A stretch of DNA of 8,077 nt from a bacterium. GTDB taxonomy: Bacteria; Chloroflexota; Dehalococcoidia; Tepidiformales; Tepidiformaceae. Below the pieces are notes generated by a model. The model was not told the origin of the DNA and did not search any database. It saw only the letters and a list, made by a program, of their open reading frames with translations. The translations under genes were made by a program, and so were the position numbers. The stretch covers positions 1-8,077 of the forward strand of contig CAMAUF010000079.1 in assembly GCA_945861295.1 (NCBI GenBank). The letters are read 5' to 3'. Shown one piece after another: positions 1-5,443 of the stretch. Numbering within the stretch: position 1 is the first letter of the stretch; every line of letters starts with the position of its first letter.

Positions 1-165
1 GAAACGGGCAGTTTCGCCGCCGGTTTCCTCGTCTTCGCGGCGGCGGCGGCAATGGCGCTCACGCTGTTGCTCGTGGCCCGCGGGCGGCTCTCGGCGCCTG
101 CGACGGCCCAGGCCGCCCAACCCACGGGCGCACTGGCCGGCGCAACCGGCGGGGGTGGTCAATGA
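1..165 (+). CDS. C-terminal end of a probable nitrate/nitrite transporter (MFS, NarK-type), partial
   Basis: Frame 1 is open from the window edge to a TGA at 163-165 and gives the last 54 residues of a protein. A hydrophobic stretch (about residues 6-26, rich in A, L, V and F) reads as one final transmembrane helix. It is followed by a basic ARGR turn and a low-complexity Ala/Gly/Gln tail that should lie in the cytoplasm. The stop overlaps the ATG of the nitrate reductase (ATGA, 162-165), so the two are co-transcribed and probably translationally coupled. Major-facilitator nitrate transporters commonly sit directly before assimilatory nitrate reductase genes, and the GSFAAGFLVF-type entry into the last helix fits that family. 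The family call therefore rests mostly on context. Any polytopic membrane protein of the nitrate operon would look similar here. Confidence 0.55.
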   Translation, partial: ETGSFAAGFLVFAAAAAMALTLLLVARGRLSAPATAQAAQPTGALAGATGGGGQ

Positions 166-2291
166 CCCGCACCGCCAGCGCAGCCTGTCCCTATTGCGGC
201 GTCGGTTGCCAGCTCGATGTGACGCTGAACGACTCCGGCCGCGTCGCCGCCATCCGCGGCAACGCCACCGCCGAGGCGAACCTCGGCCGTATCTGCCCGA
301 AGGGCGCCTTGCTCGGGGAGACGATCAACACGAAGGATCGGCTGACCACTCCCTTGCTCCGGGTCGATGGCGGGGGGGTCTTCGTCCCAATCTCCTGGGA
401 CTCCGCGCTGGACCTCCTCGCGGGCAAGATCAAGGAGTTCGTCGCCGAATCCGGCCCCGATTCCGTCGGCTTCTACGGCTCTGGTCAACTCGACACCGAG
501 GCCTGGTACGCCGCCGGCAAGCTCTTCAAAGGCGCTCTGGGCACGAACAACACCGATTCGAACAGCCGCCTCTGCATGGCGAGCGCCGTCGCCGGTTACC
601 GGACGAGCCTCGGCAGTGATGGCCCACCCGTCTGCTACGACGATATCGACCTCGCGGACGTGGTCCTGGTCGTGGGCTCGAACATGGCCGAAGCGCATCC
701 CGTCCTCTTCGACCGGCTCAAGGCGCACAAACGGCGCGACCCGGGCGTGACCGTCATCGTCGTCGACCCACGCCGGACGCCGACCGCGGACTTCGCCGAC
801 ATCCATCTGCAGCTGACGCCGGGTTCGGACATCCCGCTGCTCAACGCTCTCGCGAGCCTGTTGATTGCGGCCGAAGCGGTGGACTACGACTTCATCGAAC
901 AGCACAGCTCCGGATACGAGGCGTACCGCGACTTCGTCACCAGCGAACCGCTGGCCGAAGCCGAGCGGCTCACCGGCCTGACGGCGGCCCAGATCGAGGC
1001 GGTTGCGAAGCTGCTGGCCGGCGCGACCAACGTGCTCTCGTTGTACTGCATGGGCATCAACCAGAGCACCTTTGGCATGTGGAAGAACAACTCGCTGATC
1101 AACCTCCACCTGCTGCTGGGCCAGGTCGGCAAGCCGGGCGCGGGACCATTCTCGCTCACGGGGCAGCCCAACGCGATGGGCGGCCGCGAGTCCGGCGCGC
1201 TCGCGCATATGCTCCCCGGCTACCGCCTTGCCGAGGACGCCTCCCACCGCGCGGAAGTGGAGGCATCTTGGGGCTTGCCGGCGGGGCGGATCGCGCCGAA
1301 GTCCGGGCTCACAGCGGTCGAGATGTTCCGGGCGCTCGAGCGCGGCACGCTGCGCCTGCTCTGGATCGCCGCCACCAACCCCGCCGTCAGCATGCCGGAC
1401 CTCCATCAGGCGAAGCGCGCCCTCGCCGGCGGCGAGTTCGTGGTCGTCCAAGACATTTATCACCCGACGGAGACCTCGCAGTTCGCCGACCTCGTCCTCC
1501 CCGCCGCGCAATGGGGCGAAAAGGACGGCACCAGCACCAACAGCGAGCGGATGATGACCTACAGTCCCGCCTTTCTGGAGCCGACGGGCCAGCCACGGCC
1601 GGACTGGTGGATCCTGGCCGAGGTCGGCCGCCGGATCGCGCCCGAACTCTTCCCCTGGCAGGATTCCGGCGAAGTTTGGGACGAGTTCCGCGGCATCACT
1701 GCCGGCCGCCCTTGCGACCTCTCCGGCGCGACGCGGGCACGGCTCGAAACGGGACCGTTGCAGTGGCCCTGCCCCACGGAAGAGCACCCCGGCATGAAGC
1801 GGCGCTACGAAGACCAGGTCTTCGCGACGCCGGACGGCCGCGCCCGCTTCCATCCCTGGCCCTATCGCCCGCCCCGCGAACAGACCGATCACGAGTTCCC
1901 CCTGATCCTCACGACAGGCCGGGTCGCCTCCCATTGGCACTCCAGGACACGCACCGGCAAAGTTGCGAAGTTGGTGAAGCAAGACCCTGAACCGTTCGTC
2001 GAGATCCACGCGGTCGACGCGTCCGCCCGCGGCATCCACGAGGGCGACCTCGTCCACGTCTCGAGCCGCCGCGGCGTGGTCAAGGTACGTGCCCGCATCG
2101 GCACGGCGGTCGCGCCGGGCTGCATCTTCCTGCCGTTCCATTGGGGCGATTCCTACGCCAAGGGCACGGCGGCGAATTACCTGACGAACCCGGTGATCGG
2201 CAGGATCTCCAAGGAGCCCGAGTTCAAGTACTGCGCGGTGCAGGTGGAGCGCTTCGCCATGGGCCTACCGGCGGCCGACGCCGCGGGCTGA
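162..2291 (+). CDS. narB: Assimilatory nitrate reductase catalytic subunit (molybdopterin oxidoreductase, NarB/NasA type)
   Basis: A 709-residue cytoplasmic enzyme expected to reduce nitrate to nitrite for nitrogen assimilation, using one [4Fe-4S] cluster and a bis-MGD molybdenum cofactor. The N-terminal cluster cysteines are C9, C12, C16 and C45, followed by K47, the usual electron-transfer lysine. The segment around residues 134-141 (NSRLCMAS) supplies C138, the expected Mo ligand; a Cys here, with the following GPPVCYDD and HPVLFDR motifs, points to nitrate reductase and away from formate dehydrogenase. The middle (about 60-480) is the molybdopterin oxidoreductase core. The C-terminal cofactor-binding domain (about 580-700) contains TTGRVASHWHSRT, LPFHWGD and the family tail ANYLTNP...EPEFKYCAVQVE. 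No C-terminal [2Fe-2S] Bfd-like domain follows, so the protein matches short cyanobacterial NarB, which takes electrons from ferredoxin or a small partner, better than the longer NasA of Klebsiella. The start overlaps the transporter stop, and a G-rich stretch at 151-158 can serve as ribosome site. No nitrite reductase is visible in the window. The symbol follows the short form; nasA or nasC would be equally usual. Confidence 0.88.
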   Translation: MTRTASAACPYCGVGCQLDVTLNDSGRVAAIRGNATAEANLGRICPKGALLGETINTKDRLTTPLLRVDGGGVFVPISWDSALDLLAGKIKEFVAESGPDSVGFYGSGQLDTEAWYAAGKLFKGALGTNNTDSNSRLCMASAVAGYRTSLGSDGPPVCYDDIDLADVVLVVGSNMAEAHPVLFDRLKAHKRRDPGVTVIVVDPRRTPTADFADIHLQLTPGSDIPLLNALASLLIAAEAVDYDFIEQHSSGYEAYRDFVTSEPLAEAERLTGLTAAQIEAVAKLLAGATNVLSLYCMGINQSTFGMWKNNSLINLHLLLGQVGKPGAGPFSLTGQPNAMGGRESGALAHMLPGYRLAEDASHRAEVEASWGLPAGRIAPKSGLTAVEMFRALERGTLRLLWIAATNPAVSMPDLHQAKRALAGGEFVVVQDIYHPTETSQFADLVLPAAQWGEKDGTSTNSERMMTYSPAFLEPTGQPRPDWWILAEVGRRIAPELFPWQDSGEVWDEFRGITAGRPCDLSGATRARLETGPLQWPCPTEEHPGMKRRYEDQVFATPDGRARFHPWPYRPPREQTDHEFPLILTTGRVASHWHSRTRTGKVAKLVKQDPEPFVEIHAVDASARGIHEGDLVHVSSRRGVVKVRARIGTAVAPGCIFLPFHWGDSYAKGTAANYLTNPVIGRISKEPEFKYCAVQVERFAMGLPAADAAG
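2169..2291 (+). repeat. Direct repeat copy 1: 3' end of the nitrate reductase gene
   Basis: The last 41 codons (stop included) of the nitrate reductase gene recur at 2927-3049 in the same orientation, with no gaps and an offset of exactly 758 bp. By hand count 111 of 123 positions match (about 90%). Similarity falls away sharply upstream of this segment and immediately after the stop codon. The interval between the copies contains the minus-strand hicB-hicA pair and 154 bp of featureless DNA. Confidence 0.85.
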
Positions 2292-2299
2292 GTCGCTGG

Positions 2300-2527
2300 T
2301 CAGAGAAGCTTTCGGAACTCGTCAGGCGATATAGCCGCGCCTGCTGGAGAATCGCGCTGAGCAGGCCCGCGGGGGAGGACACGCCCGCCGTGAACGGGGA
2401 CAACAGTGACCCGGCCGTCTTGATGGGTCAGCTTGAAATGGCTGCCCCGAACGCTCGCGACCGAGAAACCGGACCGCCGAAGCGCGGAGACGACCTCGTC
2501 GCCGGGCACTCTTGGCAGGCGCGTCAC
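2300..2527 (-). CDS. hicA: HicA-family mRNA interferase toxin, with an altered C-terminal segment
   Basis: A 75-residue protein whose first 54 residues match HicA, the double-stranded-RNA-binding-like toxin that cleaves mRNA. It has the LPRVPG(D/K)EVV start, the GSH motif with the catalytic His at H30, and the TVVPVHGGR strand (41-49). It starts with GTG at 2527, overlapping the hicB stop as GTGA, so the two are coupled with the antitoxin first. Residues 55-65 (PAQRDSPAGAA) do not look like HicA. Read one nucleotide out of frame, the same DNA (2338-2364) gives LLSAILQQA, the usual HicA helix. After that the original frame resumes with the normal ISPDEFRKLL ending. This suggests two compensating indels, which may have crippled the toxin. 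The gene ends 8 bp from the convergent nitrate reductase stop, with no terminator visible between them. Confidence 0.82.
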   Translation of the reverse strand: MTRLPRVPGDEVVSALRRSGFSVASVRGSHFKLTHQDGRVTVVPVHGGRVLPRGPAQRDSPAGAAISPDEFRKLL

Positions 2528-2736
2528 GCTGGCAGCGCGATACGTTCCACCCCGACGAACTCTCCTGTTGGAGAACCGACCTCCTGCCCGTCGAGGTAGA
2601 GTTCGATCGCCTCGCGTACGTTCTCGCGAAGCTCCTCGATCGTGAGCCCGTGAGAGAAGCAGCCGGGAAGTTCAGGCACCGACGCCCAGTAACTCCCATC
2701 CTCACGATGGACGAGGACAGTGAATTCGCGCCGCAT
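2524..2736 (-). CDS. hicB: HicB-family antitoxin (short form)
   Basis: A 70-residue protein matching the HicB partial RNase-H-like fold: an N-terminal strand MRREFTVLVHRED, a glycine turn (GSYWASVPELPGCFSHG, residues 14-30), then a helix EELRENVREAIELYL. HicB binds and neutralises HicA and, in many systems, represses the operon. This short form has no recognisable C-terminal ribbon-helix-helix or HTH DNA-binding domain, so autoregulation would need another mode. The start was placed at the ATG at 2736 because family similarity begins there; an upstream in-frame start at 2772 would add 12 residues that overlap the candidate promoter. The stop (TGA, 2524-2526) overlaps the hicA GTG. The order hicB then hicA is the reverse of the E. 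coli locus but is common elsewhere. Confidence 0.85.
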   Translation of the reverse strand: MRREFTVLVHREDGSYWASVPELPGCFSHGLTIEELRENVREAIELYLDGQEVGSPTGEFVGVERIALPA

Positions 2737-2742
2737 CGACCA

Positions 2743-2772
2743 AGCATAAGCGACCTGCCAAGCGACTACCAA
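2743..2772 (-). promoter_or_regulatory. Candidate sigma70-type promoter for hicB-hicA
   Basis: On the minus strand TTGGTA (2772-2767) and TATGCT (2748-2743) are separated by 18 bp. The -10 lies only 6 bp before the hicB ATG, so the transcript would be nearly leaderless; no clear Shine-Dalgarno stands before this ATG. Hand pattern match only. Confidence 0.3.
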
Positions 2773-2926
2773 CTTTGGCTGGGGCAGATCAAGTTGCTGG
2801 CGGCCTTACGCGTATCGAGAGTCCCGGCGTGCCCCCGCTCCAAGTCGGGCTCTTTAGGTCCGCAGTAGTCACGCCGGTGCGACCGCGACCCGCGCCGTGA
2901 CGCACAGGCCCACTCCACCGCCGACC
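2773..2926. other. Intergenic spacer with no recognisable gene
   Basis: The 154 bp between the hicB promoter and the duplicated nitrate reductase tail. I find no coding sequence with family similarity, no tRNA and no insertion-sequence ends. Two weak inverted repeats are present: AGAG(T)CCCG with CGGGCTCT at 2818-2853, with a long 19-nt loop, and GTCACGCCG with CGCCGTGAC-like DNA around 2868-2901. Neither is convincing as a terminator or operator. Confidence 0.4.
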
Positions 2927-3049
2927 GCAGCGAATCACCTGACGAACCCGGTGATCGGCAGGACTTCCGAGGAGCCCGAGTTCACCTACCGCGCGGTGCA
3001 GGTGGAGCGCTTCGCCATGGGCCTACCGGCCGCCGAAGCCGCAGGCTAA
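2927..3049 (+). pseudogene. Degenerate duplicate of the nitrate reductase 3' end (direct repeat copy 2)
   Basis: The reading frame gives AANHLTNPVIGRTSEEPEF followed by TYRAVQVERF and ends at a TAA at 3047-3049, aligning without gaps to the last 40 residues of the upstream nitrate reductase. The 12 nucleotide differences include six amino acid changes. Two fall at positions normally conserved in this family: Tyr to His in ANYLTNP, and Cys to Arg in KYCAV. About half the changes being non-synonymous fits a fragment no longer under selection. There is no start codon, cofactor domain or upstream remainder, so it cannot encode a functional protein. It is either the product of a local duplication or the tail of a diverged second nitrate reductase gene brought in with, or displaced by, the hicBA segment. 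Confidence 0.85.
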
Positions 3050-3088
3050 GGGAGTGAGCAACGGCAACCCTAACGGGCACGAAGGGTA

Positions 3089-3116
3089 TTGACATGTTGC
3101 CGACTCCCAGTAGGCT
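3089..3116 (+). promoter_or_regulatory. Candidate promoter of the GH25 lysozyme-like gene
   Basis: A perfect TTGACA at 3089-3094, a 16-bp spacer and TAGGCT at 3111-3116, which keeps the important T, A and final T of a -10 box. Transcription would begin near 3123 and give a leader of about 60 nt before the TTG at 3184. A strong ribosome site GGAGG at 3172-3176 is followed by 7 nt and then the start. The rest of the 3050-3183 gap shows nothing else. Confidence 0.45.
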
Positions 3117-4058
3117 TCAGCCTCTCGTGAGCAGCTTCAATGGGCCCGATCCGGCGCCCGTTAACCCCCGCGGAGGTTGAACCTTGGTCGTGTTAGATCT
3201 GAGCCACTTTGATATCGAGACATTCGACCCGGTGTGCTTCAAGGCGAATGGGGTAACGGGTGTCATCCTCGGTGTCTATAGCCCGACCGACCGCCCTAAT
3301 CGCATGCGACAGGTTGCACAGGCTTGCCGCAATGCTGGCCTAACCATCCACGGCTTCTACGGATTTATCTACTTCGGCGATGCCTTCGGGGAGACTCGCG
3401 ACACGACCTGGGCGATCCAGCTCGCCAAGGAATTTGGCGTCGCACGCGTATGACTGGACTGCGAGAAGGACGCCAAGCAAGCCGGGTGGGATGGCGCCTC
3501 CACGCCCACGCCCGCCAAGCGTGTCGCCGCCATTCACCAGGCGGTCAGGCTGGTCCGCGAGGCCAACCTGTCTCCTGGGATTTACACCGGCAGCTGGTGG
3601 TGGCCTTCCGGCACCAACAGCTCTACCGAATTCGCTGAGCTCCCGTTGTGGAACAGCTTCTACGACGGCGACGCTGACATCGATGGCCTGCCGTACGGCG
3701 GTTGGACCGCTGAACGCGTGGCCGTGGAGCAATACACTGACACTTACAACCTCTGTGGGCGTAACCGTGACGCCAACCGGATCTATGAGACGGAAGCCGC
3801 GTTGGTGACCCGAGCCCAATGGGAGGCGCTGCTCCTTCGGCTCTTTGCTGGGGGCGAGTTCGTCAACGCCGGCGAGACCCGTGAAGCGCGTCTCGCCCGC
3901 GCGCTCACTGAACTCGCTCGCGCGGATTCCGTGCAGTCACTAGCGGATACCGCCGCCAGCGCCATCGCTGTCGCCTTGCGCGCGGAGGCGGCCGCGAGGG
4001 ACTACGGGGGGATCGACGGCGCGGCGAGGGGCGAAGCGAGCACGCGTCTCATCCCAAT

Positions 4059-4088
4059 TTGCCCTGCTCCTGCCTTTGCCGGTAGCAT
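4059..4088 (+). promoter_or_regulatory. Candidate promoter of rplJ-rplL
   Basis: TTGCCC (4059-4064), an 18-bp spacer and TAGCAT (4083-4088) put a transcription start close to 4095, just before the conserved L10 leader. A second reading, TTTGCC at 4075 with ATACAT at 4097, is possible. Position is the main support. Confidence 0.35.
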
Positions 4089-4099
4089 GTTTGAAGATA

Positions 4100-4248
4100 C
4101 ATCGAAGCCAGAGACCGCAGGTCCCCCATGCGACCGCTCGCAAGGGCGGGGGCGAAGGCCGAAAGGCGCCTGCCGAGGCAGTGGAAGCACGACTGAAGCC
4201 CTCTGTGGCCTTGTTCGTCCCTGCCTTGGCGGCAGGGATTTTTCGTTT
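4100..4248 (+). promoter_or_regulatory. Ribosomal protein L10 leader (autoregulatory mRNA element)
   Basis: The untranslated region before rplJ carries the hallmark blocks of the bacterial L10 leader: AGACCGCAGGT near 4110-4122 and GCCTGCCGAGG near 4168-4178, then a terminator-like hairpin and a T-run just before the gene. In the known family these blocks form the kink-turn structure bound by the L10(L12)4 complex, so excess ribosomal protein shuts off its own operon. The hairpin at 4219-4243 implies control by premature termination, as in Gram-positive bacteria. Exact stem boundaries were not folded. The broken lysozyme frame passes through this element, which argues that frame is not meaningful here. 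Confidence 0.82.
4219..4243 (+). terminator. Intrinsic attenuator hairpin in the L10 leader
   Basis: CCCTGCC (4219-4225) pairs perfectly with GGCAGGG (4231-4237) around a TTGGC loop and is followed by ATTTTT. This is a textbook Rho-independent terminator placed 29 nt before the rplJ start, the usual place for the regulatory terminator of L10 leaders. The upstream TGCCGAGGCA block (4171-4180) could compete for part of the stem. Confidence 0.8.
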
Positions 4249-4271
4249 CTGGCCAAACGAAAGGAGTGCCC

Positions 4272-4799
4272 ATGCCAACCCCACGGAAGGCCGCCATGAT
4301 GGCCGAAGTCAAGGATGCGATGGGTCGCGCTAAGGTCGCGATCGCCGCCGACTTTCGTGGACTCACCGTGGCCCAGCTGACAGACCTGCGGCGCGCCCTC
4401 CGGCCCGCCAACGTCGAAATCAAGGTCGTCAAGAACACGCTCGCCAATATGGCCGCCGGACAGGCCGGCCGGCCGGAGATGGCGAAGCTGCTCGAAGGCC
4501 CCACAGCGATCGCTTTCGGCTATGGCGACCCCGTCCAGCCCGTCAAGCTCCTGATGGAGCACCTGCGGGTGCGCCGGATGCAGCTCGCCATCCATGCCGG
4601 CTGGATCGAAGGTCAAATCCTCGACCGGGCCGGAGTCGAAAGCCTCGCCACGTTGCCTTCGCGCGAACAGCTCGTCGCCGAAGTCGTCGGCAAGCTGCAA
4701 TCGCCGCTCTACAACTTCGCGGGCTTGCTCAACGCAAGCGTCCGCAACTTTGCCGGGCTCGTCGATTCGCGCATCAAGCAGCTCGAAGCAGCCGCCTAG
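4272..4799 (+). CDS. rplJ: 50S ribosomal protein L10
   Basis: 175 residues, the usual length for L10. The protein anchors L7/L12 dimers on the large subunit and forms the base of the stalk that recruits translation GTPases; the L10-L12 complex also binds the leader RNA. Visible family features are an N-terminal PRKAAMMAEVKDAMGRAKVAIAADFRGLTVAQLTDLR-type domain (about residues 4-40), KVVKNTLA (about 54-61) on the rRNA-binding face, LLEGPTAIAFGYGDP in the middle, and a long C-terminal helix (about 130-175) that carries L12 dimers. The start was set at the ATG at 4272, since AAGGAG at 4261-4266 lies 5 nt ahead; a GTG at 4266 falls inside that ribosome site. Followed by rplL after 88 bp without a terminator, so one operon. 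Confidence 0.96.
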   Translation: MPTPRKAAMMAEVKDAMGRAKVAIAADFRGLTVAQLTDLRRALRPANVEIKVVKNTLANMAAGQAGRPEMAKLLEGPTAIAFGYGDPVQPVKLLMEHLRVRRMQLAIHAGWIEGQILDRAGVESLATLPSREQLVAEVVGKLQSPLYNFAGLLNASVRNFAGLVDSRIKQLEAAA

Positions 4800-4887
4800 C
4801 GCAGCGCCGCCATCCGAACAGCGCCGCGCTCGTCAGTAATCGCACGCGGCAGCCCACGCTCACGAACACGGAAGGAACCACACGAAA

Positions 4888-5268
4888 ATGTCGAAAGTTG
4901 ACGACGCCCTGACCCTGATCGAGACCATGACGATCCTCGAACTCCGCGACCTGAACAAGGCGATCGAAGAGAAGTTCGGGATCACCGCCGCCGCGCCCAT
5001 GATGATGGCCGCGCCGACCGCCGCCGCCGCCGCCGCCGAACCCGAAGAGGAAAAGACGGAATTCAACGTCGTCCTTAAGAGCTTCGGCGAAAACAAGATC
5101 AACGTGATCAAGGCGATCCGCGAAGTCGTCGCCGGCCTCGGCCTCAAAGAAGCCAAGGATCTCGTCGAAGCCGCCCCCACGAAAGTGAAGGAAGGCATCA
5201 CCAAGGACGAGGCCGCCGCCATCCAGAAGAAGCTCCAGGAAGCCGGCGCGACCGTCGAAGTCGAGTAG
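4888..5268 (+). CDS. rplL: 50S ribosomal protein L7/L12
   Basis: 126 residues, typical for L12. It forms the flexible stalk dimers that recruit and stimulate EF-Tu, EF-G and other GTPase factors. The N-terminal dimerisation domain (1-33) contains DALTLIETMTILELRDLNKAI. An Ala/Pro/Met hinge follows (34-50, with a run of GCC codons), and the globular C-terminal domain (55-126) has the conserved KTEFNVVLKSFGENKINVIK and GLGLKEAKDLVEAAP motifs and ends in GATVEVE. The ribosome site GAAGGA (4871-4876) lies 11 nt before the ATG. Second and last gene of the rplJ operon; a strong hairpin closes it, and the rpoB that often follows is absent. Confidence 0.97.
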   Translation: MSKVDDALTLIETMTILELRDLNKAIEEKFGITAAAPMMMAAPTAAAAAAEPEEEKTEFNVVLKSFGENKINVIKAIREVVAGLGLKEAKDLVEAAPTKVKEGITKDEAAAIQKKLQEAGATVEVE

Positions 5269-5292
5269 CTTTCCCACCCAAAGTCATCTGTC

Positions 5293-5327
5293 GCGAAGGC
5301 GCCCGGCACTCTGCCGGGCGCCTTCGC
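5293..5327 (+). terminator. Terminator hairpin after rplL
   Basis: A perfect 16-bp stem, 5293-5308 against 5312-5327, with a 3-nt CTC loop, 24 nt after the rplL stop. There is no T-run after it, as is often the case in GC-rich genomes. The symmetric stem could act in both directions. Confidence 0.7.
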
Positions 5328-5345
5328 CGTGCTGGCGGCCATTCA

Positions 5346-5393
5346 CGCAGATGTCTGCGCAGAGTTGCGTTCGCTTGGAGGCAAGGCTACGCT
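5346..5393 (+). promoter_or_regulatory. Candidate promoter with adjacent inverted repeat before the superoxide dismutase gene
   Basis: TTGCGT (5365-5370), a 17-bp spacer and TACGCT (5388-5393) form a plausible promoter. Six bases ahead of the -35 lies the inverted repeat CGCAGA-TG-TCTGCG (5346-5359), a possible operator or activator site. Located between the rplL terminator and the gene, so independent transcription is likely. Confidence 0.35.
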
Positions 5394-5443
5394 TCCCTGA
5401 ACCTGGCCTTTAACGCCCGGTTAACTTCCATGGAGGCGCCCTC

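Larger units (their letters stand above)
3184..4299 (+). pseudogene. GH25 (Chalaropsis-type) lysozyme-like gene, interrupted by one in-frame TGA and lacking its own stop
   Basis: One frame reads from a TTG at 3184 (GGAGG 7 nt upstream) to 4299, apart from a single TGA at 3451-3453 (codon 90). On either side the protein matches the glycoside hydrolase 25 muramidase fold: VVLDLSHFD near the N-terminus (catalytic-site Asp), the catalytic DxE as LDCEKD right after the stop, then GIYTGSWWWPSG, LWNSFYDGD and VEQYTDT, with the domain ending near residue 220. A helical Ala/Arg-rich stretch follows to about residue 280. TGG is used for Trp elsewhere in the frame, and family members usually have Trp just before LDxE, so TGG to TGA is the simplest history. 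The 89-residue product would lack the catalytic Glu and the rest of the barrel. Beyond about 4050 the frame continues through the L10 leader, overlaps rplJ and gives no meaningful protein, so the original 3' end is probably lost. Codons here are less GC-biased at third positions than in the neighbouring genes, suggesting transfer. Phage endolysin or bacterial lysozyme origin cannot be told apart. There is no signal peptide. Confidence 0.72.

Noticed and set aside
159..2141. Very long open frame on the minus strand opposite the nitrate reductase gene
   Set aside because: Low-complexity Arg/Ala/Gly/Asp/Val product with no family features. It mirrors the codon bias of the real gene on the other strand, a normal artefact of GC-rich DNA.
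2322..2747. 141-residue minus-strand open frame overlapping hicB and hicA
   Set aside because: Shadow frame of the two real genes. Its only meaning is that it lies in a different frame of the altered HicA segment.
2818..2853. Possible terminator AGAG(T)CCCG / CGGGCTCT
   Set aside because: The 19-nt loop, the bulge and the lack of an upstream gene to terminate make it weak.
3451..3453. TGA as selenocysteine, or as Trp in an alternative genetic code
   Set aside because: No SECIS-like hairpin was apparent just downstream. TGG is used freely in the same frame, and other genes in the window end with TGA, so recoding is not supported.
5018..5038. GCC trinucleotide run as a possible phase-variable repeat
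   Set aside because: It encodes the normal Ala-rich hinge of L7/L12, and unit changes would stay in frame.
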